A DNA stretch of 64,000 nt, taken from the NCBI GenBank assembly GCA_910574935.1, contig CAJTCU010000004.1, positions 62,001 through 126,000 of the forward strand. Direction: 5' to 3'. Shown here in pieces: positions 8,919 through 18,185 of the stretch. Origin of the DNA: Oscillospiraceae bacterium. Lineage in GTDB: Bacteria > Bacillota > Clostridia > Oscillospirales > Acutalibacteraceae. The notes beneath the pieces are model-generated. The model was not told the origin of the DNA. It ran no database searches and saw only the letters and a program-made list of their open reading frames with translations. The number at the start of each line of letters is the position of its first letter. Within the stretch, counting starts at the first letter, position 1. The position numbers were made by a program, and so were the translations under genes.

Positions 8919-8947
8919 AGTTTATCATAGCTGTAAAGGGCTGTCAA
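8919..8947 (-). promoter_or_regulatory. Promoter for the MBL hydrolase
   Basis: On the minus strand TTGACA, 17-nt spacer, TAAACT. The leader would be very short (about 20 nt). Confidence 0.5.
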
Positions 8948-8977
8948 ATATTCAGCTGCCTGAACAGGCAATCTTAT

Positions 8978-10831
8978 TTAGATTTGATCTTTCTTCCACT
9001 GGACAATTTTTTCTATAAACAGCTTGCCATAACGAACCGCCTTGACCTCCCCCACTCCGGAAACCTGCCGGAACTCCTCCAAGGTCTCAGGCTGTTTGAC
9101 CGACATATCCATCAAGGTAGCATTGCTGAATACCGTATAGGCAGGGGCTCCCTGGGCTACAGCCAGCTGGGCCCGCAAGGCCCGCAGGACTTCGAACAGA
9201 CCCATATCTGCCGAAGAGGAGAACGCCCCCTTTTTTGCCGGAACTCTGGCGCCGGTTTTGGTGGCTTGGGTCTGAACGCTGCGCTGTACATAGACCACCC
9301 GCTCCCCTTGGAACAGAACCGCTTTCGCTTGGGAAGTCAGCCGTAATACCGGATAGTCCTGACCGTCCAGGTAGAGGTAGCCCTTATCCAGCAGGCAGTC
9401 TATGTACCCCCGAATCTGCGAGGGCTTTATTTCCCGCATAATGCCATAGGTGGGCAACTGGTTTAGATCCAGCTGGCGTACTTTTTGGGTGTTTCCGCCG
9501 TGGAGCATTTGCACAACCAATGCGGCTCCCAGGCTTCGGCGGTACTTTTTCTCCACACGGGCCACGGCGGAGAGGATCTTCTGGGCTTCCAGTGTAATGT
9601 CCCACATTTCCACCACGCCGGTGCAGTTACCACAGTTTCCGCAGCGCGCCGGAGCCTCTTCGCCGAAGTACTCCAGCAGCCGGGCCCGCAGGCAATCCCC
9701 AGTGCGGCAGTAACCCTCCATCTGCTCCAAGCGGCTCAGGTCCTGACGCCGTACCTGTTCCCGCTCATCCGGAGAGAGCGCCTGGTTCTCAGAGGCATTA
9801 TTAATCAGGAACTTGGCCGTGTACACATCCCCTGGAGAAAAAAGCAGCACACAATGGGCAGGCTCCCCGTCCCGGCCGGCCCGGCCAGCCTCTTGGTAAT
9901 AATTCTCTATATTTTTAGGCATATTATAGTGCACGACAAAGCTTACGTTAGACTTATCAATGCCCATGCCAAAGGCGTTGGTGGCCACCATCACCCGGGC
10001 CTGATCAAAAACAAAAGCCTCCTGGTTGGCCCTTCGCTCCTGATCCTCCAAACCTGCGTGGTAGCGGGTAGCAGACAGATGGTGGTCTAACAGCTGTTGG
10101 CACACAGCCTCCACAGTTTTGCGGGTGGAGCAGTAAACAATGCCGCTCTGCTGAGACCGCTGAGCCACATAGTCCAGCAGCCAAGCCTCCTTATTCTTTG
10201 GCCTGACCACCTCTAGGAACAGATTAGGCCGGTCAAAGCCTGTAGCGGCTCTCAGAGGAGAGACCAGGGGCAGCAGCTTTTCGATGTCCTCCCGCACCTG
10301 AGCCGTGGCTGTGGCTGTAAAGGCTCCTACCGCCGGACGTCGAGACAGGCTGGCGATAAATTGAGAAATGCCCAGATAGCTGGGGCGGAAGTCTTGGCCC
10401 CATTGGGAAACACAGTGGGCCTCGTCTACAGCCAACAGGGGCACCTCTACCTGCCGGACCAAGGCCTGGAACCCTGGGGCATTCAAGCGTTCAGGCGCCA
10501 CGTAGAGAATCTTATACTCCCCCCTCCGGGCCCGCCGCAGCACCTGGTCCATCTGCCCGGAGGTCAAGGAAGAATTGAGAAAAGCGGCGGGGGCCCCAGC
10601 CTGGGTCAGAGCGGCTACCTGGTCCTTCATGAGAGAGATAAGCGGCGAAACCACCAGACTGAGCCCAGGCAGCAACAGGGCTGGCAGCTGGTAGCAGACG
10701 CTCTTCCCCGCGCCGGTGGGCATCACCCCCAGCACGTCTTGGCCAGCCAGCAGGGCGTCTACCAGCGCTTCCTGTCCAGGGCGAAAAGCCTGGTGGCCAA
10801 AATATAGCTTTAAAGCTTCCGTCTTGTTCAC
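8978..10831 (-). CDS. recQ: ATP-dependent DNA helicase RecQ
   Basis: A 3'-5' DNA helicase of recombination and fork repair, 617 residues. Visible in order: Walker A GVMPTGAGKSVCYQLP, LVVSPLISLMKDQV, DEAH box AVDEAHCVSQWGQDFRPSY, GAFTATAT, GIVYCSTRK, ATNAFGMGIDKSNV, HYNMPKNIENYYQEAGRAGRDG, the RecQ zinc site CRTGDCLRARLLEYF...CGNCGNC, a winged-helix region, and a C-terminal HRDC domain from about residue 535. The start is a GTG that overlaps the pepF stop in a GTGA junction, so translation of the two is probably coupled. Confidence 0.95.
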   Translation of the reverse strand: MNKTEALKLYFGHQAFRPGQEALVDALLAGQDVLGVMPTGAGKSVCYQLPALLLPGLSLVVSPLISLMKDQVAALTQAGAPAAFLNSSLTSGQMDQVLRRARRGEYKILYVAPERLNAPGFQALVRQVEVPLLAVDEAHCVSQWGQDFRPSYLGISQFIASLSRRPAVGAFTATATAQVREDIEKLLPLVSPLRAATGFDRPNLFLEVVRPKNKEAWLLDYVAQRSQQSGIVYCSTRKTVEAVCQQLLDHHLSATRYHAGLEDQERRANQEAFVFDQARVMVATNAFGMGIDKSNVSFVVHYNMPKNIENYYQEAGRAGRDGEPAHCVLLFSPGDVYTAKFLINNASENQALSPDEREQVRRQDLSRLEQMEGYCRTGDCLRARLLEYFGEEAPARCGNCGNCTGVVEMWDITLEAQKILSAVARVEKKYRRSLGAALVVQMLHGGNTQKVRQLDLNQLPTYGIMREIKPSQIRGYIDCLLDKGYLYLDGQDYPVLRLTSQAKAVLFQGERVVYVQRSVQTQATKTGARVPAKKGAFSSSADMGLFEVLRALRAQLAVAQGAPAYTVFSNATLMDMSVKQPETLEEFRQVSGVGEVKAVRYGKLFIEKIVQWKKDQI

Positions 10832-12633
10832 ACCTGGTTCAGCTCTTCCGTCAGGGCGCAGATCTCGTCAATCATACCGCCAATGGTCTCAATCGTGTCC
10901 AGCAAAGGCTCATCAGTGGCAATGTCCACCCCGGCCATTTGGGCCAGTTCCAGGGGCGTGCCGGTGCTGCCCGCAGCTAACACCCGCTTCCAGTCCTCCA
11001 CAGCGGGCTGACCCTCTTTCTCTATGCGTTTGCAGGCTTGGGTGGCCACCGTTAGGCCCGCGCTATAGGTGTAGGAATACAGACCCATATAGTAGTGGGG
11101 CTGGCGCATCCAGGTCAGTTCCGCGCCCTCGGTCAATTCCACCGCATCCCCCCAAAAACGCTCCAGGGTTTCCTTCATCAACCGGTTCAGGGTCTCGGCC
11201 TGGAGGCTGCCGCCCTGATCAACAATTTTATAGACTTCCCGCTGGTAGGCAGCCTCCAGCAGGTGGGTAACAAAGTTGTGATAATAGGTATTACCCACCA
11301 TATTGCTGAGTACCCATCGCCGGAAGCGCTTGTCATTGCTGGTGTTCAGCAAATAGTGGCCCATAATCAGCTCGTTCATAGTAGAGGGAGCCTCTACAAA
11401 ATAGGTGGAGACCTCTGTGTCGAACAAAGACTGGGCTTTGTTGCAAGCCTTAAAGTGCCCTGCGTGGCCCAGTTCGTGGGCCAGGGTAAACACATCGGAC
11501 ATCCGTTGGTGCCAAGAGAGAAGAATATAGGAGTGGTTGCCATAGGGACTGGCGCAGAAGCCGCCGGTAGATTTACCCTGGTTTTGGGCAAAGTCCACCC
11601 AGCGTTCCCGGTAGGCGGCGCGGACCATCTCCCCATACTCTTCACCTAAAATGGACAGGCCCTTCTCAATATACTGCTTAGATTCCTCCACTGTAACGGC
11701 AGGGGCATAGTCCGGGTCCACAGTAAGCTTTAGATCCGCATAGGTCATGGAGTCCAGGTTGTGGATCTTTTGCAGCAGCCGGGCGTATTTTTGCATATGG
11801 GGGGCCAGCTTTGTCATAATCAGGTCGATCTGCCGGTCATACATCGCTCGGGTTACCTGCTGGTCGAAGAGCAGAGAGTCGAACACCGAGTCAAAGCCCC
11901 GCAGGGTGGCTAGGGTCTTTTCCGTCTGCACCGCGCTTTGATAGGCGGCGGCAGTGACATTTTGGTATTCCCGCAGCTTCTGAGAAAAGGTTCGGAACGC
12001 CTCTCGGCGCACAGCGGTACGAGGGTCATATTCATAGTTATCCTCAAATAAGGAATAGCCCAGAGGGTATTCCTCTTCCCCAGCGTTGAAAGAGGGAAAG
12101 CTCATGTCCGCCAGTTTGGCCATATTGTACACTGTATACGGGGTGTTCAGGGTAGGTCCTAGGGCGGCAAGGACCCGTTCGGTCTCCGGCTGAAGCTGAT
12201 GAGGCTTCCAGCGCAGCAGCTTTTTCAGATAACCACAGCTGGGTCCCCCCTGGGCCACAGCCGCCTGTAGGGTCTCTTCCGGCTGGGCGATAATTTCGCT
12301 GTCAATAAAGCTCAGGCGGCTTAGAAGTTCAGAGCTCAGCCGGGACATTTTCTCGTCCTCCTCCTGAAGCTTTGGGTCTGTGAAATCCACCGAAGCGGCC
12401 AGGTTCCGGTAGCTGCCGGTCAGGGTCAACAGCCGGACCAGCTCTTGGTAGTCCTCCAGGCAGTCCAGAATGCGCTGGGGAGTGGTCAGATTGCCCGGAT
12501 AGGTCTGCTCCAGCTCCTGGGTCAAGGACTTGGCTTTTTCCACATCAGCTAAAAAAGCCTCCTCGTTGGCATAGATGGCCGACAGGTCCCAGGTCAGTTT
12601 TACGGGCACATCTTTTCTCTGTAATAATTCCAT
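10828..12633 (-). CDS. pepF: Oligoendopeptidase F (M3 family)
   Basis: A 601-residue cytoplasmic zinc peptidase cleaving oligopeptides. The M3 zinc motif is TLAHELGHAGHF (HExxH) near residue 385, with the downstream glutamate in YFVEAPSTMNE. The N-terminal helical region RKDVPVKLTWDLSAIYANEE is typical of the PepF/M3 family. The length equals the family norm. The ribosome site AAAGGAG lies 9 nt upstream. The 3' end overlaps recQ by 4 nt. Confidence 0.94.
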   Translation of the reverse strand: MELLQRKDVPVKLTWDLSAIYANEEAFLADVEKAKSLTQELEQTYPGNLTTPQRILDCLEDYQELVRLLTLTGSYRNLAASVDFTDPKLQEEDEKMSRLSSELLSRLSFIDSEIIAQPEETLQAAVAQGGPSCGYLKKLLRWKPHQLQPETERVLAALGPTLNTPYTVYNMAKLADMSFPSFNAGEEEYPLGYSLFEDNYEYDPRTAVRREAFRTFSQKLREYQNVTAAAYQSAVQTEKTLATLRGFDSVFDSLLFDQQVTRAMYDRQIDLIMTKLAPHMQKYARLLQKIHNLDSMTYADLKLTVDPDYAPAVTVEESKQYIEKGLSILGEEYGEMVRAAYRERWVDFAQNQGKSTGGFCASPYGNHSYILLSWHQRMSDVFTLAHELGHAGHFKACNKAQSLFDTEVSTYFVEAPSTMNELIMGHYLLNTSNDKRFRRWVLSNMVGNTYYHNFVTHLLEAAYQREVYKIVDQGGSLQAETLNRLMKETLERFWGDAVELTEGAELTWMRQPHYYMGLYSYTYSAGLTVATQACKRIEKEGQPAVEDWKRVLAAGSTGTPLELAQMAGVDIATDEPLLDTIETIGGMIDEICALTEELNQV

Positions 12634-12754
12634 GACGCTTCTCCTTTTGGGGTATATTTTCTATACACGATATTTAGCTTAGGTGATACCATCCGGCAGT
12701 CGCCGGCTTACAGGCAGGCATATATGGGACGTGCGAGAGAAATGCTTGAAAGGC

Positions 12755-15439
12755 TTAAGGATAAGAACGTGACGGACGCTCCCGGTGGTCGATCCCGGAG
12801 TTCCGGCGCTTTATGACCTTTCGCCAAGCCCACAGAACCAGCAACAATGTAGCCGTGGCCCCAGAGATGGCGGCCCCCAACCAGAATGGGCGGCAGCGAT
12901 AGGTCATTACCACCTGGTGGTCTCCCGCCGGGATCTCCACCCCGCACAGGCCGCATTGGATGTTCCGCAGGATCGCTTTTTCTCCATCAATAGTTACGGA
13001 CCAGTTCTCGTTATAGGGGATGGAGATAAAGGCCATACCCGGGCTCTCCCGCCGGGTGGAAAAGGAGATACGGTTGGTCTCCCGTAAAATATCTTGAACG
13101 CCGCTCTCCCTTAGCCGAAGGGTAGTTTCCTCTAAAAAAGAGGGGTCCACCGCGTAGATTTTCATGGAGTCAAACCTGTACTCGCCCTCCCAGTTGAACT
13201 TTAGCCGGATAACGTTCTGTTCCTCTGGCTGATAGCCCACGCTGACTAGGAAGTTCTGGTACCCGCAATAAAAGCGATTCACCGGACGGGCGGCGTTCAG
13301 CACGTTTGTTGTCTTGCCGCAGCCCGCGAAAAAGGCGATCATCCCTTTTTTGGGATCGGCCATATTGCTCTCCAGGCCGTCGAACACCACGCACAGCTCC
13401 TGCCCCTTTATAGGCGCGAATTCCAGGTCCACGTGGCCCTGGTCCTTCTCCACCCGAATCATCCCCTCTTCCACCCGGGCGTTCTGGCTGGTCTCCTGCC
13501 GCCAAATAAAAGGCAGCTCCTCAACAGTCAGGTCTGTCTGAGCTTGGGGCAGAGTGGTCTCGTCCTCTGTCACAGCGGCCTGTAGCATTAACTGCTGAAG
13601 TGCAAAGGGAGACTCCGCCTCTTGGAGAGAGGCCACCCCATCGTACACCGTGACCAGGGGTAGGGCGTATTCGTTTTCATAGATCTCATAGCCGTCCTGT
13701 GCCGCTGCCTGGGTGGTAAAACCATAAGGCAGTTCATGGGTCTTGCCCGCCTCAATGGCATAATACCGTACGCCTAATAGGCTCATCATCATACTTTGCC
13801 ACCTGGGCCCATAATACTGCTGGCCGCAGGAGCGGTTGTAGTACATGGCCCCCTGGAACTGGGTGGTGCCCGGGTCGATCATGCTGTAGTAATAACTCAT
13901 AGTACCGTGGCCCGAGAGCAGAGCCCGGTTATAGGGCTGGGTGGGGCTGCTGTCGGTGCGGTAGTTGGGGTCCTCCACCACCTGCTCCATCAGGGGCTCC
14001 ACCACCCCCAGCCGCTGGGCGTTGGCCTGGGTGCGGCTCATGTAGGCGGTGTAGTTGCCGGCTTCATTCGGCCAGAATAGGCTGGTTCCAGTCACCAGCA
14101 CTCCTGCCGCAGCCAAGAAGGACACTGCTCCCGGCAGCCAGGTGCGAAGCTTCTCTCTTCGGCTATAGGCAGCTACCAGCAGGTAACTCGCCCACAAAAA
14201 GGCCAGCTGGCACCAGGTGGTAATTTTTATGGGCGAGGGCAGCAGGCAGAGCCCTGTTAGTAAAATCAAAAGTCCACCGGTCATCCCCAACTGCCGCCTG
14301 CCCAGCTGGCCCAACAAAGAAAACCCCCGGGCAAAACAGAAACAGATTCCTGCGATAAAGGCCCAGATCCACCGGTTGGTCACATAGCTAAAAGCATTGA
14401 ACATAGATCCGAAAAAGGGCACCAGAGTAAAGAAGAGCAGCACGGCCATGCACAGCTTTTCCTCCCGAAACTTTCCTTTGGGAGCAGTAAGGGCCAGCAG
14501 AGCAAAGACCAGTACTGCTCCGCTCAAGGCCACGTAGAAATAGTGGTACTCATAAACAGAAACTAGCCCTGCCGCATAGTGGGTAAAGTAGGCTTCTGAA
14601 TACAGTAACAAATCTTGCTCTACAGAAAGCAACCGCTCGGACTGGAGCATAGAGTTGAGACAAGGCAGCAGGATGGGCGCGGCCAAAGCGGTACCAGCCA
14701 GGGCCCAAAGAAAAAAACGCAGTACCCAGCCTCCCAGGCAACGCAGGGGCTGGCCCCAGAACAAGAAAAAGTAACGCAGGAAGGCGTACAACACCACCAA
14801 AATCACCAGCATATAGAAAAAGTAGAAGCTGCTCACCGCGCTGTGGAACACCGCCAGAACAAACAGCTTGGGGTCCTTTCTCTTGTAGAGGCGCTCTACC
14901 CCCAGAAGCAACAGGGGCAAGTCGATCATGGGGATGGAAAAGGCGCTGTGAAAGATGGCGGGCCGCAGCCCATAGCCAGAGAACACATAGGCCACCGCCG
15001 CCAAGGCCCCGGGCAGGGGGGCACAGTCCCGTTCCTTTAAAAAGGCGCAAAAGGCCAGCCCTGCCAGGTACAACCGCAGGGCAATCATTAAAGAGTAGCC
15101 ATAGGGAGCCAGAGAGGCTGGAAACAGGGCGCTGAGCAGCGAGAGGGGTTCGCCGATGATATAATAGCTTAGGGTAGAGAACACATCAACCCCCAGTCCG
15201 ATGCTGTATTCCCACTGGGGAAACTGAAAGCCTTTTCCCACAAAAAAAGAGGCAAAGGCCCGGCGTAGCTGTTCGCCGTAGTAAAGGAAAGAAGGGTAGT
15301 GCTGCATACTGGAGTCGCCCTGGTAGATAAAGGTCTTGTGGGTAAGGAAGAAGGGCCCGAACACCAGCCCAAAGCACAGGGCAAAGCAGAGGGTATAGAC
15401 CCAAAGGGGGTGTTTTTTTAGCTTGTTGAGATATTTCAT
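12755..15439 (-). CDS. YfhO family membrane glycosyltransferase
   Basis: An 894-residue polytopic membrane protein. The first ~430 residues hold about a dozen hydrophobic segments, then a large extracytoplasmic domain (~460-850), and a last membrane segment near 865 with a basic tail. Beginning and end match the YfhO family (PF09586), e.g. FIYQGDSSMQHYPSFLYYGE after the first segment. In B. subtilis YfhO works with CsbB: CsbB makes a lipid-linked GlcNAc and YfhO transfers the sugar to lipoteichoic acid outside the cell. The CsbB-like gene lies just upstream on the same strand, 123 nt away. AAGGAG precedes the ATG. Ligand specificity here is inferred. Confidence 0.85.
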   Translation of the reverse strand: MKYLNKLKKHPLWVYTLCFALCFGLVFGPFFLTHKTFIYQGDSSMQHYPSFLYYGEQLRRAFASFFVGKGFQFPQWEYSIGLGVDVFSTLSYYIIGEPLSLLSALFPASLAPYGYSLMIALRLYLAGLAFCAFLKERDCAPLPGALAAVAYVFSGYGLRPAIFHSAFSIPMIDLPLLLLGVERLYKRKDPKLFVLAVFHSAVSSFYFFYMLVILVVLYAFLRYFFLFWGQPLRCLGGWVLRFFLWALAGTALAAPILLPCLNSMLQSERLLSVEQDLLLYSEAYFTHYAAGLVSVYEYHYFYVALSGAVLVFALLALTAPKGKFREEKLCMAVLLFFTLVPFFGSMFNAFSYVTNRWIWAFIAGICFCFARGFSLLGQLGRRQLGMTGGLLILLTGLCLLPSPIKITTWCQLAFLWASYLLVAAYSRREKLRTWLPGAVSFLAAAGVLVTGTSLFWPNEAGNYTAYMSRTQANAQRLGVVEPLMEQVVEDPNYRTDSSPTQPYNRALLSGHGTMSYYYSMIDPGTTQFQGAMYYNRSCGQQYYGPRWQSMMMSLLGVRYYAIEAGKTHELPYGFTTQAAAQDGYEIYENEYALPLVTVYDGVASLQEAESPFALQQLMLQAAVTEDETTLPQAQTDLTVEELPFIWRQETSQNARVEEGMIRVEKDQGHVDLEFAPIKGQELCVVFDGLESNMADPKKGMIAFFAGCGKTTNVLNAARPVNRFYCGYQNFLVSVGYQPEEQNVIRLKFNWEGEYRFDSMKIYAVDPSFLEETTLRLRESGVQDILRETNRISFSTRRESPGMAFISIPYNENWSVTIDGEKAILRNIQCGLCGVEIPAGDHQVVMTYRCRPFWLGAAISGATATLLLVLWAWRKVIKRRNSGIDHRERPSRSYP

Positions 15440-15562
15440 AGGCGCTCCTTGTGGGTGGAGATTTTTGAGGTAGCGGGTAATGTGTGCAAGGCCGCGAGAC
15501 GCTGTCTCGCGCTATGCAGGGGCCAAACGTCGCTCCTGGACCTGTCAACTGATTCCCGTCTT

Positions 15563-16531
15563 TCAGGTTGGAGCTTCTTTATCGTCGCTGCTCTCCCGCA
15601 AAAGGTAGATGGGCCTATGCTTGGCCTCTAGATAAGTCTTTGCCAAATACTGGCCGATGATGCCCAAAGACAGCTGAATGGACCCACCGATCAGTAGCAA
15701 AAGACAGGCCAGGGTGGGAAAACCCGCCACCGGGTCGCCCCAAATTAGGGTCTTGACAAAGATTACCAGCATCCCCACAAAAGCCGCCAGGCAGAACAGA
15801 ATGCCCAAAATAGAGGCAATGGAAAGGGGCGCGGTAGAAAAGGCCACAATGCCGTCGATGGAGTAGAGCAGCAGCTTCCAGAAGGACCAGGAGGTCTCGC
15901 CGGCCACCCGCTCGACGTTTTCGTAAGGAATCCACTTGGTGCGAAAGCCCACCCAGCCGAAAATACCTTTAGAAAAGCGGTTGTACTCGTCCATTTGCAG
16001 CAGGGCGTCCACCGCCGGGCGGCTCAGCATCCGAAAGTCCGAGGCCCCGTCCACAAACTCCGCCTTAGAGATTTTGTTGGTCACCTTGTAGAACATCCGG
16101 GCGAAAAAGGAGCGGATGGGCGGCTCACCCCTGCGGTCCACCCGGCGGGCGGCGGCAATGTCATAGCCCTCATCCCGCAGAGCCAGAAACATCTCCTCCA
16201 GCATAGCGGGGGGATGCTGAAGGTCAGCGTCCATTACCACCACATAGTCGCCCCGGGCGTGCTGAAACCCGGCAAACAGCGCCGCCTCTTTGCCGAAGTT
16301 CCGGGAAAAGGAGAAGTACCGCACCTGGGGCCCATCTTCGGGGTCTTGGGCAGCAAAGCCCCGCAGCACCGCCAAGGTGCCGTCCCGAGAGCCGTCATCA
16401 ATAAACAGCACCTCGCAGGCCAGCTGGTGCTTGTCCCGCAGCCCGGCGGCGGCTTTCCGCACGGCGGGCAGAAAAAAGGACAGGGCGGCCTCTTCGTTAT
16501 AGCATGGGACTATAATAGAAAGCAGTTTCAT
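15563..16531 (-). CDS. Family 2 glycosyltransferase, CsbB/GtrB (polyprenyl-phosphate sugar) type
   Basis: A 322-residue GT2 enzyme. It starts with SIIVPCYNEEAALSFFLPAV, has the DxD-type motif VVMDADLQHPPAML and the acidic LFIDDGSRDGT, and ends with two membrane segments (~233-255 and ~268-292). This matches DPM1/GtrB/CsbB proteins that load a sugar from UDP or GDP onto undecaprenyl phosphate on the cytoplasmic face. Gene order with the YfhO gene downstream supports a lipid-linked sugar pathway for cell-surface polymer decoration. A 158-bp repeat element lies about 50 nt upstream of its start, where the promoter would be expected, so the element may influence its transcription. Confidence 0.9.
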   Translation of the reverse strand: MKLLSIIVPCYNEEAALSFFLPAVRKAAAGLRDKHQLACEVLFIDDGSRDGTLAVLRGFAAQDPEDGPQVRYFSFSRNFGKEAALFAGFQHARGDYVVVMDADLQHPPAMLEEMFLALRDEGYDIAAARRVDRRGEPPIRSFFARMFYKVTNKISKAEFVDGASDFRMLSRPAVDALLQMDEYNRFSKGIFGWVGFRTKWIPYENVERVAGETSWSFWKLLLYSIDGIVAFSTAPLSIASILGILFCLAAFVGMLVIFVKTLIWGDPVAGFPTLACLLLLIGGSIQLSLGIIGQYLAKTYLEAKHRPIYLLRESSDDKEAPT

Positions 16532-16580
16532 CTTAATGAGTTACTCCTCTCAGGGGTCGCGTCCCGACGGGGCGCGTAGC

Positions 16581-16738
16581 TTAAGGCAATGCCGCACAAT
16601 TCTAAGTACCGTATTGCGCAGTCAGATTTTTCGTCAGAGTGTACAGATTGACAAGCGAAAGCTGTGCGCTATCACGGAAAATCTGCAAGCAAGACGGTGC
16701 TTAAGGCGCCACCCGCGAATGGTGCGGGGTTGCCTTAA
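16581..16738. mobile_element. MITE-like element, family 1, copy 2 (158 bp)
   Basis: TTAAGGCAATGCCGCAC at one end and GTGCGGGGTTGCCTTAA at the other give the same terminal inverted repeats as the copy at 1702-1881, in the same orientation. It lacks the 22 central bases of copy 1. No coding capacity. It separates the CsbB-like gene from a decayed region. Confidence 0.75.
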
Positions 16739-17013
16739 GGTTTATTTTACCATGAAACGGCAGGTTTGGCAATAGGCTCTTCGGTCCAGGACAGTTCAAG
16801 TGTGTTGCTAAAAGGGGAAAGATATGAGCCTGTAACCCAATGCCAGTAGAAGATTGAGCGTCTATGGTATCGGCATTTTTTCAGGAAATTTATACTAATT
16901 TTTATTTGTCAATCAACAGGTCCTCTATCCCCCGGAAATTCAGTGTCTTCACGGCTTTTGGGCCTTGCCCGCCTGCCCTTTTCCCTTATGAGAGAATTTA
17001 AGGGAAAACCTCG

Positions 17014-17182
17014 TCAGCTGTTGGTCACTGCCTTGTCCAGAAGTCTTGCGCTGGAACGCTTTGCCTCCCTGGTGGCGTGGGCATAGATGTGCATGGTCCT
17101 GTTGACATCCGAGTGACCCAACAGCTCCTGCACATCCTTGGGGGCCGCGCCGTGGAAGAGAAGATTACTGGTGAACGGGTGC
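17014..17182 (-). pseudogene. Tyrosine integrase relic (C-terminal ~55 residues)
   Basis: Read on the minus strand from 17182, the frame gives HPFTSNLLFHGAAPKDVQEL, LLGHSDVNRTMHIYAH and ends in LLDKAVTNS with a TGA at 17014. This is the conserved C-terminal part of phage or ICE-type tyrosine recombinases: the active-site LLGH histidine motif and the nucleophilic tyrosine in MHIYAH. There is no start codon and nothing recognisable of the upstream catalytic or arm-binding domains, so it is a truncated remnant. It lies ~600 bp from tRNA-Val, a typical attachment site, suggesting a lost genomic island. Confidence 0.8.
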
Positions 17183-17703
17183 CAATATAATCATCAATTA
17201 TGTTCAATATTTGGGCGCTTCTGCGCCTTCGCTGTGCGCGGATAGGCCCTGATATTTCAGGATATTCAATATTTTACACCCTTACAACGCCGGTAGCCGC
17301 TGGGGGCGTTTGCAACACAGGGACTTGGAAATTAACTTTCAAGGGACTAATACACCCTATCCGGGTAGGGGCGGCATAAATCCACATAATCAATGCTCCC
17401 TCTTCAGAAAACTTAACCGTGTTCAGTATACCATGGTATCAGGCAAAATGGAACCCCCGCCACGGCCACAAAAAGCCATTGGCGGGGTGTTTTCGGCCTA
17501 CTCTTACAATAGGCCGGGAATCAGCTACTATGACGAAAGAAAAATTGATGGAAATGGGCCTAGCTAAAAAATCGGGGGTGGGCGTGCTTTTTCTTCCGGA
17601 AATAAGTGAATACCCACATAGGGAACTGGGGCCTTTTAGAATGTCTTGCAAGTGCCTAATTTGCCGTCACGCCGTGACGGTCCTTTTTGAGCCCTCTAAA
17701 CGC
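17183..17703. other. Decayed non-coding stretch between integrase relic and tRNA-Val
   Basis: No convincing gene. Short open frames here have no ribosome site or homologous look. One fragment starting near 17530 (MTKEKLMEMGLAKK) faintly resembles the start of phage scaffold proteins but runs into unrelated sequence. I regard the stretch as remains of an excised or degraded element. The adjoining 16739-17013 likewise shows nothing. Confidence 0.4.
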
Positions 17704-17733
17704 GAAAATTCCCCGGATTTCCGGGGAATTTTC
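17704..17733 (-). terminator. Terminator of tRNA-Val
   Basis: GAAAATTCCCCGG and CCGGGGAATTTTC are perfect 13-bp arms around a 4-nt loop, with the T-run built into the 3' arm. It lies 30 nt past the tRNA 3' end in the direction of transcription. Confidence 0.65.
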
Positions 17734-17762
17734 GGGGTGGCATCTTTTAAGATGTATAAACA

Positions 17763-17839
17763 TGGTGGGCGCTAACGGACTTGAACCGCTGACCCCCTGC
17801 ACGTCAAGCAGGTGCTCTAGCCAGCTGAGCTAAGCGCCC
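17763..17839 (-). tRNA. tRNA-Val(GAC)
   Basis: The minus strand reads a full cloverleaf: acceptor GGGCGCT/AGCGCCC, D-arm TTAGCTCAGCTGGCTAGAGC, anticodon stem CCTGC/GCAGG around the loop TTGACGT (anticodon GAC), and T-arm with GGTTCAAGTCC. A genomically encoded CCA follows the discriminator A. Length 77 nt with CCA. Confidence 0.95.
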
Positions 17840-17852
17840 TTTTTCTTAACCT

Positions 17853-17881
17853 ATTATACACCATGTTTTAAAGAAAAGCAA
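17853..17881 (-). promoter_or_regulatory. Promoter of tRNA-Val
   Basis: On the minus strand TTGCTT, 17-nt spacer, TATAAT, 13 nt before the tRNA 5' end. The remaining 17882-18185 is AT-rich and shows no gene. Confidence 0.65.
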
Positions 17882-18185
17882 GCCCATTTTTCATTTTTTT
17901 ACAGATATATGCAAACCGCTTTCCTGTTCACACTGGAGCAGACCCTCCTCCCTCCAAAAAGGCCCACTGCTTTTCAGTATTTTACCACTAGAAACGCGCT
18001 CTCTGCCATCACCCGTCCGCCGTCTTTTCACCCATCAGGGGGCCCATCTTCCGTATCAAAACCTCTCTTGTATAAAAAATAACACTTACAATTTTCCTTA
18101 AACCTGACCTTATGAAAAAAGCTAGTATTTCTCTGGTTTTAAAACAGATGATCGAGAGAAAGCAGCCTCCCTAAATCCGCTTTCC

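Noticed and set aside
17419-17775. 118-codon plus-strand frame before tRNA-Val
   Set aside because: Runs through the tRNA terminator and tRNA 3' end, has no ribosome site and no domain-like sequence; treated as debris.
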